A DNA stretch of 64,000 nucleotides from Agapetus fuscipes. Its lineage: Eukaryota; Arthropoda; Insecta; Trichoptera; Glossosomatidae. The stretch lies in assembly GCA_951799405.1 (NCBI GenBank), contig OX637334.1, positions 12,896,001 through 12,960,000 of the forward strand, written 5' to 3'. Under the pieces are notes generated by a model that searched no databases, had not been told where the DNA came from, and saw only the letters and a program-made list of their open reading frames with translations. A program made the position numbers and the translations under genes. Shown here one piece after another: positions 10,641 through 22,287 of this stretch (the stretch's first letter is position 1; each line of letters opens with the position of its first letter).

Positions 10641-12129
10641 TAGGGATTGCAATCCAGCAGCATTTTCAATCCAGCTGGATTTTTGCTGGATCAACATCAT
10701 TCCAGCTGGATCCAGCGCGGATCCAGCAATTTATTGATTTTCGAAGAAATTGAACTGTTTTTTTTTTAAATACTTAGGAAATGTGTTAATCAAACATTTT
10801 AACAAAATAACAAATCACAATAATCAAAATTATAACATAAACTCTTACTTTTAGAGTAGACACACAGAGTAAAAGTTATAACAAAAATAAGTTTTTTCTT
10901 GACTTTTTATGTAGACAAAATTTATCTTTTTTTTTCTAGTACCTAGTATGATCTCAAGAAACAAATGGTTTTAATGGTATTGTCTCCCAACCGGCTTCTT
11001 AATGAACTGCATATATATCCGGCTGCAGAGAAGGCCCTTTCTGCCTCTACGCTTGTTGGTTAGTTTCTGATCATCGTAATCTAACGTTCATAATCGTAAA
11101 TTAAAGTTAGGTTGTTAGGTTTTCTTTCTCACATTTTAGCTTCATCCCCAGATCTTGTTTCAATTCAAATTCAGTGAATCCGGTTTATCCTGTTAATAGT
11201 TTTTTACTTCCATTATATTATCTTCTTGATCTTGCACTGTTGATGGTTCCACTAAATATGCGTTTACACGATTCAGCATATTTTCATCTCCTGACGCATT
11301 GCATATTTTTTTGGCAATTTCTTCGTCATACTTCTTCGGGTTCTGTAGATAAATCTGCACACCTGTGACATCGGTAAGACGCCGTTCTTCGATTCTGTTG
11401 TGGAGTGCCTCAGAAAGGTCTGCACTCAAGATTATGTCCTGACTTTTTAGTTTGTCTAAGACAAATTTTAAAGTTGTGTGATGTGTCAGCAGTTATCAAA
11501 CTCGGCTCTCTTCTGGAGAGAACTTCAACGACCAGCTTAACCGGCTGAAAACTGGCGTCCTGGCGATCAACTCACTGATTAGTGACCACTCGTCTGCTGA
11601 GAATTTAGTTTCTGAGGCAGTGTCTATGAAGGCTTTATCGATGTAAACTTTTCAACTTTCAGCAAAAACGTTCCAGCATGCTGAGCAAACTGTTCCACCT
11701 AGTGCAGCACACATCAGACTCAATTCTTTGCCCTTTGCTTCCTTTATATATTTTTGCAAAAACATCTCATCTTTGGTAGGTGATCTTTTAAAAGTCTTTG
11801 CAACTTTTCGCATTTTATTAAAAAGTTCACTGTATCGCTGAATCACTTCATGTTCAGCTGGTGTTTGTTCAATTATTACTAATAAGCCTTCATTGGTGTC
11901 CGTGTCTTCGTCATCATAATAGAGCGGTGACATCGCTCTCGCCGAACTGTAAGAGCATCTAGCAAAGCGCCAATGCTGGCAAGCTAGACTTTGCGCCATT
12001 ATTTGGAAAGTTTTATACTTGCGGATCCGCAGCGCTGGATCCAGCAGCCGGGGCTGGATCCAGCAGACCGAAAAATGCGCTGGATCCAGCTGGATTGCTG
12101 GATGAGGGATCCAGCAATTGCAATCCCTA
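10641..12129 (-). mobile_element. hAT transposon, internally deleted copy A
   Basis: Termini tagggattgcaatccagcag and ctggatccagcaattgcaatcccta flank the element, with a perfect 8-bp target duplication cttggggc (10633-10640 and 12130-12137), diagnostic of hAT. The ends are packed with gctggatccagc palindromes. Minus-strand remnants of transposase remain: RYSELFNKMRKVAKTFKRS with KGKELSL (11652-11999), LSEALHNRIEERRLTD (11193-11429) and a C-terminal dimerisation motif TSVEAERAFSAAGYI near 11040. The reading frame is broken. A close sister copy lies at 40651-42227. Confidence 0.93.
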
Positions 12130-12675
12130 CTTGGGGCAGTATAATAAATTAATATTTTAATAAGATTTTTTTTTATATCAGATACTCACCCCATAGAGCA
12201 ACTGTTCTGCATAACGCAATTACGAAAAAATGATTTTTATTTTTTTCCATACATACAGCGATCCACCTTAATGTTCAAGTCTCACCACAGGCATGTTCAA
12301 GTCTCACGACCTGAAAAATTTAACAACTACAAAATCTACCAACCTTAATGTTGGTTCAATGTTGAAAATTCAAACACTAAATACACCTCAATGAACCACC
12401 TCACTGACATAAAATGTCAGGAACAATAAATCATAACCTCTAAAAAATCTACAGGGTTCGTAAATATACCAGTAAACGACAGAAAAGTACCTTAAAATTT
12501 TCAAATAAACCTGCCTTTTACGTTTATGGAGATGTCGGCGCGACGTCACAATAAATGGTGGCAGCACATGAAAGTAGAGCTAATGATGCCAACAAAACAA
12601 AAAAAAAACCTCAAATAAAGGCGCGAAAGGGGGGTGTTCATGTCTCCAACCTGTTCAAGTCTCACCACTCTCCCC
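12130..12675. other. right end of pogo-like element
   Basis: This carries three copies of the tgttcaagtctcacc motif (12273, 12296, 12648), including the terminal inverted repeat. No coding sequence is seen. Confidence 0.6.
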
Positions 12676-12677
12676 TA

Positions 12678-13580
12678 TACATTAACCTTTAGGTGTTTAA
12701 AGTGTGTCTTAATGTTTTTTTTAAATTTATTTATATTTTTATCTTCATTAAGGCTTTTTGGAAGCTGATTATATAGTTTAGGGATAATACATGCCAGTGT
12801 TCTCTTCCCGTAGTAATTTAACTGCCGAGGCTCCCTCAGCCGCTGTGCCGAAACTAGTCTTGTCTCATTTGGGTGCGATATTTTTATTTTGTGCTCATCG
12901 TCATCGTCCGGTCGATAGCTCAGTTGGTAGAGTGCTTGCATTCTACCCCGTGAGCTCGGGTTCGAATCCCACCGAGGAGGGTGTCAGAAATGATTTCCAA
13001 TTTCGGTGTGTATTTCAAACCCCATTATATAAATACCGGCGAGGTTTACTCAGCCTTTACAAGAAATGAGTACCAGCCTCCTCGGGAGCTGGGAAATTCC
13101 CACTTCAACTGAAGTGGTTGGCGTAAGGCCGGCCCCCTTACCTGTAAAAATAAATAGGTTCAACTCGCCACATGCGACCCCTTCGGGGATAACGCGGCAA
13201 GAAGTTGCACTATATGTGTAGCTTAGTTGCGTTTTTTTTTTGCGTCAAGAAAATGATCCGTCATTATTTTGTATTTGCATAGATTTTCCACCGATAAGAC
13301 GTTGACATAGTTAAATAATATATTGAGATTATCTTTTGCTTCTTTTTTTATTTCTTTTGGAACTATGCATTTTAATATTCTGATTTGTATGTTCAAGATC
13401 CTGTCGATATACGATTCAAAAGTAAGGCCCCATATTCTTAGTCCATAGGTAATAATCGGCTCAACCAACCCCATGTAAACCAGTCTTAGCACTGTGTATG
13501 GCAGGTATGGTTTTAGATGGTACATGTTCAGAAGGCATATCCTTAGCTTGTTACAGACTGTCTTGACTTGCTCCTCCCAG
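12678..13580 (-). pseudogene. non-LTR retrotransposon RT C-terminal fragment, split by SINE
   Basis: On the minus strand, 13250-13525 reads YHLKPYLPYTVLRLVYMGLV, EPIITYGLRIWG and ILNIQIRILKCI, a reverse-transcriptase C-terminal region. After the SINE (12910-13245) the same protein continues at 12678-12905 with HPNETRLVSAQRLREPRQL, LNYYGKRTLACIIPKLYNQL and FKKNIKTHF. Its 3' UTR and poly-A appear to be the piece at 5738-5899, cut off by the pogo-like element. A dead copy. Confidence 0.8.
12910..13245 (+). mobile_element. tRNA-derived SINE, second full-length copy
   Basis: Same A box, B box, body and T-rich tail as at 7446-7781, with a handful of differences. It interrupts the RT fragment exactly between the DHFLD and DDDEHKI coding blocks. 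Confidence 0.92.
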
Positions 13581-13875
13581 AGTTTGTTCTTACTTTTGGA
13601 TTAAAAACAATTTTATTTCACGACGGTGTTTTTTTCCATTGTAACGTTTTAATTATGAAATGATTCCGTGAAACTTTTCACGGAAGAAACATGTTAATCA
13701 ACTATTTTTATAAGTCGTAAATAATTTCAGTCGTAAGAGAAGTTTTAAATTTAATGTTGGTCTCGGCAAATAAGCGCCAAAAACAATGACACAATATAAT
13801 GTGAACACAATATAAAATACCAATGCAATATTAATGACACAATTGCAATATTGCATTCTGTTTCATAATAGTTAT
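13581..13875 (+). mobile_element. GGCTCAG-ended element, internal segment
   Basis: It begins at gtttgttcttacttttggat and matches about 27108-27403 of the complete copy almost base for base, up to gcattctgtttcataa. It continues after an insertion at 15896. Confidence 0.85.
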
Positions 13876-13997
13876 TTATGCCACTGCCAAGTAATGATAG
13901 TCTTTTTAACACGAGTGCTAGTTTGTGCCATGAGGCGCAGCCGAATGGCACAATAGAAAGCACGAGTGTTACAAAGACTAATTACGTGCAGTGGCAT
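13876..13997. repeat. long imperfect hairpin
   Basis: Arms of about 54 bases (from atgccactgc to tttgtgccat, and atggcacaa to gcagtggcat) surround a 13-base loop. It begins the sequence inserted into the GGCTCAG element. The remaining bases to 14125 show no feature except a short inverted repeat at 14100-14127. Confidence 0.75.
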
Positions 13998-14127
13998 ACA
14001 ATACTTTTTCTACGACCATGAGAGAATTAACAAAATAGTGAATAATAGTCAATATAATGTACTCGTCCATTTGAAGTAATTAAAACCTTACCTTTTGTCA
14101 GGTAGCTAGCATATCAGATAGCTACCT

Positions 14128-15148
14128 GTGGAAAAAAAGAAGAAGAAGAAGACATGATCTGTCAAAACATTATACCTGTCAAAGGAAAAATAATGTCATT
14201 ACCAACTTGAAAGAAATTGAGGCGCATCTTTAGCCACAGAAATTGAGCCGGATCAAGATTAGAGGAAGAAGACAGGCTGAGATTGACAGTTAGGAGGGAA
14301 ACACTTAAAATCCCCCGTTAAGCTCCGCATCGCGCTGGTAGGGAGTTTATAAAAGGCGTCGACCTCCCACAATCGAGGACACAAGCTCTTCAACACCTGA
14401 ACCAATAGCACTGACCAGGCGTGGCCAAAAACATCTATCTGCGGAGGCTTGAGTCGCCATTATTGCCTGCACCACACAGCCCCTGGCCGCGCCTGGGTCC
14501 CCCGTGGCGGATTCCTCGGAAGGAAGGAGCCCCTGCTTTCTACCCATCGCCAGCGCCCGCTTGGCTACTCGATATCCGGAGCCCCGTGCCCAAAGTTCCT
14601 CAGGAGGACGGAGCGCCTGCCCCGTCCAGCCGAGCGCTCCCGTCTTATCGCTGGCTGAGCCCCGTGCCGCAATTCCTCCGGAGTGTGGAGCCCCGACATC
14701 CCGCCAAAAGCGTGGCCGTGCCCGAGGCCGGCGCCCCAGCATCGACTACCCGCATCCCAGCATCAAGACTTCTCTCCGTCCTCGTGAGCTAATCAAACCC
14801 TTTAAATACATTATCTAATTAAACTTAGAACCAGTCGGTCGTGCAGTTTAGCGTGGTGATGCTCTCATTTCTCATAATTTAAAATAAATCCCGTCTTTCC
14901 TTTACCCGGTTTTTCTCTCCATCACCTATATTTTTGAACCTCTTTAGCATCAGTGGAAAGCGAGCAAGGTGTTGGGCCGGAACACCACCCTGAGGAGTCT
15001 TGTGCTAGCCGGGCAACTGCAAAAGCGCGCCACCTAACCTCCAAAGGAGCCCCTTGTCCGATTGTCGGAATCCTAACCTCAAAGAGGTGACGGTTCGCGG
15101 CAGCGCGGGGGCCCAGCAGGGCCGCGCTTCCAAGCAGGTCATTACACT
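14128..15148 (+). mobile_element. GC-rich candidate solo LTR
   Basis: This 1-kb GC-rich block inside AT-rich DNA begins tgtggaaaaaa and ends near gtcattaca. It holds a TATA box (tataaaagg, 14348-14356) and an aataaa signal about 14884, in the order of an LTR. Several overlapping open frames (14347-14818) appear only because the block is GC-rich; none shows a known motif. No target duplication was found, so this could instead be an unrelated GC-rich repeat. BEL/Pao would be my guess, with low confidence. Confidence 0.35.
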
Positions 15149-15184
15149 TTGTCAAAACGTGTGATTTATCATTCCCTTCGATTA

Positions 15185-15400
15185 TCTAATCTAACCTAAG
15201 TTGTAAAAATAAATTATATTTAGGTTTCATATTGAATTCATGCCCACAAGCCGACACATATGTATAAGGTCGCGCTTTTACATCCTGCATATAAGCTTAA
15301 ACATTCAAACCCAAAACTCAAATAAACATATGCCCTGCAGTTGTATTGGCAGGTGAACCAAATTTGTACAGCATAGGTGATCAACCTCATACTCACCTAT
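15185..15400 (-). repeat. R245 repeat, diverged copy
   Basis: Recognisable by atctaatctaacctaagttg, atgcccacaagccgacac, aaactcaaataaacat and the accaacct-like end. Divergence is much higher than in the 33-34 kb copies. Confidence 0.7.
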
Positions 15401-15895
15401 TAACCAAGTAACTTTTTGAGTTTGTTTATTTTTTGCGGTGAAATTTTTTGTATTGTTTTCCTTTCAAGCCTTTTATTTTCCATTGAAAAAAGGAAAGCTT
15501 TATTTGGAGCAATCCGATAAATAAATTCGATAAATTTTAGCACTATTAACAATTTTTATTTGACTCTACACATAAAATATACTTATTTATTTTCATCTGA
15601 ACAGGGCTGAAAGTCTCATCACCACGGTAATTCCTACCTACCGAATATCACTAATATTGTATGAAGCCTAATCAGCTGATCGCTTGCGGCCATCTTGGAT
15701 TGACAGGTCTTCATACCCCCATACAAGGTTGACATTTGAAATTAAAAAATGGTTCCAATTCTGACAATGCGCATGCGCACATGTTCATTTTAACACGGTT
15801 ACCGGTTGCATAATGTAACATTATGCAACGGGTGTAGAAATGTATGGCATTGTGATTGCTTTAGCCGTTTTGTAATTAGTAAATTACCAAATGGG
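15401..15895. other. unassigned, with small palindrome
   Basis: No coding sequence is seen. A 25-base near-perfect palindrome gttgcataatg/cattatgcaac lies around 15804-15828. Confidence 0.45.
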
Positions 15896-16145
15896 AGTAG
15901 AAAACAATATTTTTGAGGTAAAGAACCCGTAATATATTTTCACAACTAACATTGGAATATTCAGCCAGTTTGTACAGCACCACGATGAATTTTAAATTAT
16001 CTGTATGATTCTTTTTTTTTCCGACGCATAGTTAAACTTAACACGTATTAAAATAATTTAATTCCTACATTATTTTAATCCCATTCGATGTTTGAATAAA
16101 CCGCAACAGCTAAATGCCATTAGAAGAAAAAGATTCTGTTTTGTT
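15896..16145 (+). mobile_element. GGCTCAG-ended element, right internal segment
   Basis: It matches about 27405-27640 (gaggt.aagaacc, cacaactaacattggaatat, cgacgcatagttaa). The terminal ~110 bases with the right inverted repeat are missing. Confidence 0.83.
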
Positions 16146-16489
16146 GCATGAATTGTGTAGATAAGTAATAATGTTATTTAAGTAACTTATTTGTCTACAT
16201 TAGTTGTTCCTTAGTACTGGCATGCGAGTAATCAGCTATATGATTATATCTATAATCTCTTCTTATCGCGTTATCAATGATCTACATGACGTCACTACCC
16301 CCACTACGTACACTCATCTAGTACAGAGCACAGAGATTATCGTGTCACTCTGTGTTTCATATAAGTACCTACGTGGAAACTTATCTGCCGCATTCCTAAT
16401 AAAGAAATTCTCATTGGAAATGTACAACTAGATGACCCGACAGATGTTGTCCTATCTCAATTTTAATCAATTTGATAGACAGATTTGTA
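16146..16489. other. unassigned AT-rich stretch
   Basis: No motif or frame is convincing here. Confidence 0.4.
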
Positions 16490-17179
16490 AAACAATTTGA
16501 TGCACAAATCTTAAATGAAATAAATTGCACAGAATCTGCACTCGACTTTCTTGCAAAAATTAACCCACTGTATGACGTATGTAAAGCTAGAATCATCTAC
16601 CAGCTTATGCAGTTTCAATGAAAATATATTATATCGATAATAGTCAATAGATCCATTTTATTCCACCGCGGTGTGAACCTGCATACTCGTACAATATGGA
16701 AATAGCCATATAAATTCTTAAATGAATAAAAAATATTTGGTACCAATTTTCTTCTCAAAACAGATTCCCGAAAAAAAATTATAATATCTTTAGTGGTTCC
16801 CATGGTGTTTCGAATTTCAGGAAGAAGAAATATTAAGAGTGGAATTGGTGAATTCATTCGAGTTTCGACGTACGGGAATGATTGTTCAAGGCTTGAACTT
16901 CAAGCAAATCAACTCAAAGACTTAGGACTTTGGTTGTATTATATTTGGCAACTTTTTTAGAATCTCTAGGGGGGGGGGGCAGCTGCCCCTCCCTGCCCCC
17001 CCTTAGCGACGCCCTTGACTGCATACTCGTACAATATGGATAAGCCATAAAAAATATTAAGTGAATAAAAAAGATTTGGATGATTTATTTTGTGAGCGCC
17101 GTTTTGTGTGAATCACACCTCAAGAGTCCTCTGCGAGGTTGGTCTTCTCTGGAAAAAGCGCCAATTACACAAGAAAGAT
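16490..17179. repeat. left arm of a 7-kb-spaced composite inverted repeat
   Basis: Positions 16530-16740 and 17019-17179 match the reverse complement of about 23495-23830, sharing gtatgacgtatgtaaagcta, caccgcggtg and the ctgcatactcgtacaat segment. Within the arm, 16680-16740 and 17019-17080 are direct repeats bracketing a 270-base insertion. That insertion ends in a G-run and the sequence ccccccttagcgacgccctt, which looks like the end of another DNA transposon. Confidence 0.72.
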
Positions 17180-18135
17180 CCTTGACTTATAGGTTGGTAT
17201 GAAGCTGACCTCTGTACTGTACTGTACTGTTTCCTACCGCCGTTCCACTAGGGGTGGCCGGTACCTCCGCAGATGCGCCTCCACTTTTTTCTGTCCTAAC
17301 AAACCACTTTCATTTCCTCAATATTCATCACCTTTTTCATACATACTCTTCTCTTATTCTCACTCTGCAGATTCCATTATTTCGCAATTTCACCTATTTG
17401 GTCTAACCATTCTTTCCTCGGCCTTTCCCTTCCACGCTTTCCTCTGACATTTCCTTTGTACACTTTCTTCTTAGTTGTTCATCATCCATTCTTTCAACAT
17501 GTCCGAACCATCTCATCGTCCTTTTTTGTACTTTCATTCTCATATTCTCTTTTATACCACACTCGTTCATCACCCAATCATTACGTACTCTATCACTCAG
17601 TGTCTTTCCAGCCATTGCTCTCAGGTAAGCCATTTCAACCGTACATACTTTTACTCAGCTCACATTCATTAAGCCTCACTTCCACCAACAAATATGCCAT
17701 TGTGGACCGCCGATCTCATATTCTTCGTAAGTTTCCTATTTCTTACAATTCTTCCAATCGTTCCCATTACACTTCTTCCTCTACTAGCGCGCTTTTCCAA
17801 TTCTTTCGTCAATTTCGCATTCGACTCAAACTTGCTTCCCAGATAATCAAATTCTTTCACGACCTCCACTCTTGTTTCATTCAGTCTTATCTCAATTTCC
17901 TCGCATTTTTCAGTCCTCCCAAAGTGTAAAAAATAATTCACTTTGTCAATGTCACCCCTGTTTCAAGGAAGGTCGGCAAGAGTTGCAGGTTTTATGTTCA
18001 TTTGAGATTTGGTTTCAATTTGTAAGTACACATTCAGCATTCGTAAGCGCGAACTTACACGTGCTTGTTTGTGGGCATGCATTTGATATGAGTTTTAAAT
18101 GTTTATATTTCATTGCAACTTAGATTCTAGATTAT
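17180..18135 (+). repeat. R245 repeat copy, split by an RTE-like fragment
   Basis: R245 begins at cttgacttataggttggtat (17180-17210), is interrupted by the RTE-like fragment, and resumes at 17926 (ttcactttgtcaatgtcacc) to 18135. Confidence 0.8.
17211..17925 (-). pseudogene. divergent RTE-like RT fragment
   Basis: Minus-strand frames read EVVKEFDYLGSKFESNAKLT (17669-17941) and LSDRVRNDWVMNECGIKEN followed by MRWFGHVERMDDEQ (17403-17633). This is the C-terminal portion of the element family found complete at 53.8 kb, but clearly a different subfamily. The 3' end carries the conserved ggccacccctagtggaacgg segment and short acagt repeats. Frames are broken and the copy is 5'-truncated. Confidence 0.82.
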
Positions 18136-18690
18136 TATAGATGGTCATTGAACTCTTCTGTATGCAAACTAGGACTTTGTAATGGGGTAAACTTTTTAGT
18201 TATATTTTGAAAAAGTAACGACTGATTATTATTGGTATTTATAAAATTTTAAGAATCAAAGCCTTTTTTCTTATTTTAACCCTTTGACAACCAAGACACA
18301 GATTAGTAAGAGTATTGCCATAACTAATTTATAAAGTTAAAAGCTAATAAGTGACAAATCTGAAAATTTAAGAAAAATTCTTGGAGCCGTTTTTGAGAAA
18401 AGTGCAATTTTATGTTTTTTTTTGTATGGCAGCCATCTTGAATTTTCAAGTTGGTGTAATGCCATGTTATTTATACTTAATACATGTCCAAAAAAGTTGA
18501 TGTAGCCAAAATTTGGTATCTCTAGGTCTTATACTTTGGAAAGTGACACATACAGACGGCCTTTTTTGAAAGATAGTGTTTTTTGGCATGTCCTGCACCA
18601 GGACAACTCATTTCCGTGAAAACCTCGAAAAAAAAATTTCACACCAAATCAACACTTTCTTTATAGCCTTCAGCTATAGCAAGAAAGTAA
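18136..18690 (+). repeat. single diverged copy of the 38-45 kb non-coding repeat family
   Basis: It shares with units at 38159-44830 the series agattagtaagagtattgcc, gagccgtttttgagaaaagt, gtatggcagccatcttgaat and catgtcctgcaccaggacaa. It ends in a stem-loop: ctttatagc, a short loop, gctatagcaagaaagtaa. No protein is encoded. Confidence 0.75.
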
Positions 18691-20640
18691 AAATATAAAT
18701 TATCAAAACAAAATTGTTTGTAAATTGCAAGCCGATCGACATCAAATGTCACACGATCCATTTCGAAAGTATTCTAGGTACTGTAATGTTCCCCCCCTGG
18801 CGAAAAAGGAGACGGAGGAACGAACGAAGAGAGAAGAGAAAGAGGATTGTTACCTCCTTCGGTTGAAGGGAGTGATCGAAGGTGCAGGAGAATACCCTGG
18901 AATCACCAGGATTCAAGTGCAACAAACCTTATCTGAAGGAATAGCACTAGGCTGCTTCGATTCTTTTCCACCCTCCAGTTTCAGTTGCTGGAAGAGCAAT
19001 CTACCCCTACCGAGGTAGTAATTATTTTTGGCCAATTATTATGTGATCATCTAGCTAAGGGTAGGACGCCCTCGTTGTGTCATAGGTTGTGAAATAGAAC
19101 GTTGTGTGATTTTTTGTTTTACCATTTCACCCCCTACTTTTGTGGAAGAAAACCCAAGTACTTTTTGGGAGGTGTACCTCTCATACATTTCTACCCTTTT
19201 ATAAGATTATGACGAGTATTTATTTTACGTTTACGCGATCAGAGATGAGTTAGTATGAGCTACAATTATTTTTAAGGCGACGAGATTTAAGCGTTATTAA
19301 TAACGGGACGGTCTTAAGGTGTGCAAGTTTAATTAATCGGAATATAAGGTAATTGAAAGTATTTTCAGATAAAACATAAATGACATAAAAAATGGCGAGA
19401 TGAAATGCAGTTAGGTTTTAGTTTGTTAGTGATAGTGATTACATGCAAGGCGATCTCTTCTTTGTTGTAATTCTTACCTTTGCGCGTCCACCTGTAAATT
19501 GATAGGTTCATGGCTTTTACAGCATCTTTCTATGACCACCGGTCATCTGAAAGGCACTGCAAAATGGACCTTTATTAGTTATTTCAGGGAAAGGATTCGA
19601 GTACACGCGGCGTGAATCTAAGATTTCGACACCCTCGTCGATTAAAATGACTCTTATTAATCAAGGCAAATGGCCACCATGACCCGTGGGTACCTCCTCC
19701 GTCCCCAAGTACCCTACCCATCTTCTCCGTATGGTAATCTTTTGGCTGAAAAAAACCACGGGGCAGGAAGGTTAGTCAGGATTGTGTGTGTTCAGCTACG
19801 AGTTACTGCAATAGTGTTGGCTCCAAGCAAACTCCAAGTATATATGATCAGAGATCATGGAACGTTTATCCAGCTGAGTAAGCCTAGATCATTTCAGGAA
19901 CTCTCGTTGCGATCAGAAGGTCAGGAACATATCCGGTTGTATTTGGCCAGAGGCTGGCTGCCAGTTTTCAGGAACGTTGTTGTGGTCGGGAACATATTAT
20001 GGTCAAGGCCACTCAGCGGTTATAAAATTTCAACTGCATTAGGTACATCGGTATTATTCCTTTGTGTATCTCGATATGAGATTGCAGGCATTTCAGCTTC
20101 AGCACATACTGCAGAGTTGTTTGTTTATAATTTTTTTATGAAATTTGTATTTCATTAGCTTGGCCAACCCCTAGTGTGATGGATGTGTAATGATGTGTTT
20201 GGAATACATTTTCACCTTCAGATGGATTACTTGTAGGCCTTACTTATAGGTAATTCATGCAGCATGCAAATCCTTCATAATCATTCTTTCATTCTCACCA
20301 CCTCAAGGAGAGCAGCATTCCGTAATGTGTAAGAGTGATCAGGTAATTCTGCATTGAATGTTATAGTTTTTCAGGAATTTTCCTGAAACTAGGGTCTTCC
20401 TGTGACTGTGGAACGTTCAACACCAAACCCACATTTATAAACTAAAACAATAGGTCCCATCATCTTGCAAACCTATGCGATAAACTACCCGCCGGACAAC
20501 TCGTCCAACCGTTTTTCACAACAAGGGAAATTTCAAGAAGGACCATTCGGTAAGGAAACGACATTGGGAACGGCTGGCTTCAGGAATCAGTATATCACGA
20601 ATGCAAGCGAACCAAACATTTCTTAATTCAATATAACATT
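18691..20640. other. unassigned 2-kb stretch with one unrecognised ORF
   Basis: No repeat from elsewhere in the window is seen here. The longest frame is a plus-strand 162-residue ORF (19670-20158, starting MATMTRGYLLRPQVPY), which has no motif that I know and no splice or promoter support. It may be chance or part of an unrecognised element. Confidence 0.3.
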
Positions 20641-20879
20641 GCAGAATTCCGGCAAGAGAGAGAATCTAATTTAATGCAAAATGTCAATAGTGGTGTGTGT
20701 GTGTGTGGGTTGCGTTAGTACATAAAATGACAGCGACAGTAAATAATTACTTTGTTGAAAATAAGAAGAAAGCCCTTCCTCCGCTTAGGTAAATCAATGA
20801 ATCTCTGAAATAAACCTATAATTAACAATTATGCATCGATAAGAAAATAATCAGGAAAATCTTTCCCCCGCACAGGTAA

Positions 20880-21440
20880 GGGCCGTTCTTATAAACGTTG
20901 GACTAAATATCCGTAAGTAAATACTCATTTAACTAACGGATGGACGTTAACGGACTGATCTTACCGATGGTCGTCTTATAAAGCTTTTTTAACCGTCCGT
21001 TAGTTCTCAATAATGCACTCGTATTTTTCATGATTTTTTGCGTGCATTCATGAACATAAGTCATCCGTTTGCCGTCAGAGAAGAAACATAACCTAAAATT
21101 GGGTATGACAAACACGAAAACGACTGATACAGCCCTATTTTAATGAATTCTCTATCACTGTCGGAAGAAATTATCTTCAACAGGATAGAGCGGAGAAGTC
21201 CAAGGACGCGCAAAACTCACCGCAAAAAAATAATGCTTTGACAGCTTACCTAACCTCAAACCTTAACAAACCGACCGGTATCTACCTGGAAACCGGGGGT
21301 CGGCTGTCGGTTAGATCCGCCGGTAAAATTAAACCGAAAATTTACGAACGAATTGTTATAATACAGAAAAACGAAATTTGTACCAAGTTTCGGTTTATTA
21401 GATTTGACATTTAACAAACGGATGTTTATAAGAACGGCCC
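20880..21440. mobile_element. PIF/Harbinger-like MITE
   Basis: Inverted ends gggccgttcttataaacg and gtttataagaacggccc bound 561 bases without coding capacity. Flanks are taa and tat, close to the 3-bp TWA duplication of the superfamily but not identical. A (TG)n microsatellite lies just upstream at 20693-20708. Confidence 0.72.
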
Positions 21441-22250
21441 TATAAAGTCAATGAATCCCTGAAAGTAAATATATTATAACGAAGTACACAGCGATAAGAA
21501 ACTCTGAAAGAAAACACCAATATGTAGATAAAATAAAGTAATATGTTTAATGAAATTTAGTTAATTTGTTAGTATAATCAAAGAAAACTCAGCCCAGGAA
21601 ACAGCTCAGGAACAACTCCGTATTAAACGAAAATAGTTATTTTAATTTTACATAATGAAAGGCCGGATCCCAATAAGAAATAAAACCACTGCACTTTTCA
21701 CTTCACAATAATAATGCCAAATTAAATCAAAAGAATTTCCGCGCTTAATATTTATAAAAGTTATTATTTAAATTTCAAGTTCAATAGATGCGTATTCATA
21801 GTTTTGTTGATTAATGTTCCTTTATTAATAAAATATTTTTATTATTTAGAAAATCGGAATGAATATATTATTAAGCTTTGAAACGAAAGACACCCGTATC
21901 GACCGCTAGCTGAAATCGAACTCCCGAGTTTATTCAAATTAGGAAATCAAAATGTAATTCTTTTAGTGTTAAGAAAACGAAAAACACATCTGTATCGACC
22001 GCAGTTCAAGATCGAAGTCCCCCATCCCTTGCAACGTCAGGGGTGCATCTCATCCCTCCCCTCCCCGTGATCCCCTCCCTCTACCCCAAGATCTGTCGCC
22101 AGTCAAAACGATATAATTATTGGTTGAAAAACAAAGAACATTAAGTACACGTATTTCGAAAATTTAGTCTGATATGTGAATGGCGCTTCATTTTTGTGAA
22201 GAGAGAATTTTCCTTACCAAAAACAAGTTAAGCTTTTAACGATTTTTTAG
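21441..22250. other. unassigned, with a 98-bp-spaced direct repeat
   Basis: Two related segments (21881-21925 and 21979-22023, core gtatcgaccgc) are repeated directly. Nothing else is recognised. Confidence 0.4.
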
Positions 22251-22287
22251 CAATAATAAACAAATACTAATAATAATCAGTCGTTAC

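Larger units (their letters stand above)
5902..12675 (-). mobile_element. Pogo-like (Tc1/mariner superfamily) DNA transposon with nested insertions
   Basis: The ends ggggagagtggtgagacttg and caagtctcaccactctcccc are inverted copies, flanked by TA at 5900-5901 and 12676-12677. The motif GGTGAGACTTGAACA or its complement recurs at about 5911, 6089, 6132, 8229, 12273, 12296 and 12648, as subterminal transposase-binding repeats often do. A minus-strand pogo-type DNA-binding domain is present at 7790-8378. The 6.8-kb length reflects later insertions: a retroposon (6258-7335), a SINE (7446-7781), an unrelated transposon protein (8650-10130) and a hAT element (10641-12129). The catalytic DDE domain was not found. 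Confidence 0.8.

Noticed and set aside
14347..14818. Four overlapping ORFs on both strands (up to 131 aa)
   Set aside because: Open frames in all directions reflect the GC-rich composition; no conserved motif is seen.
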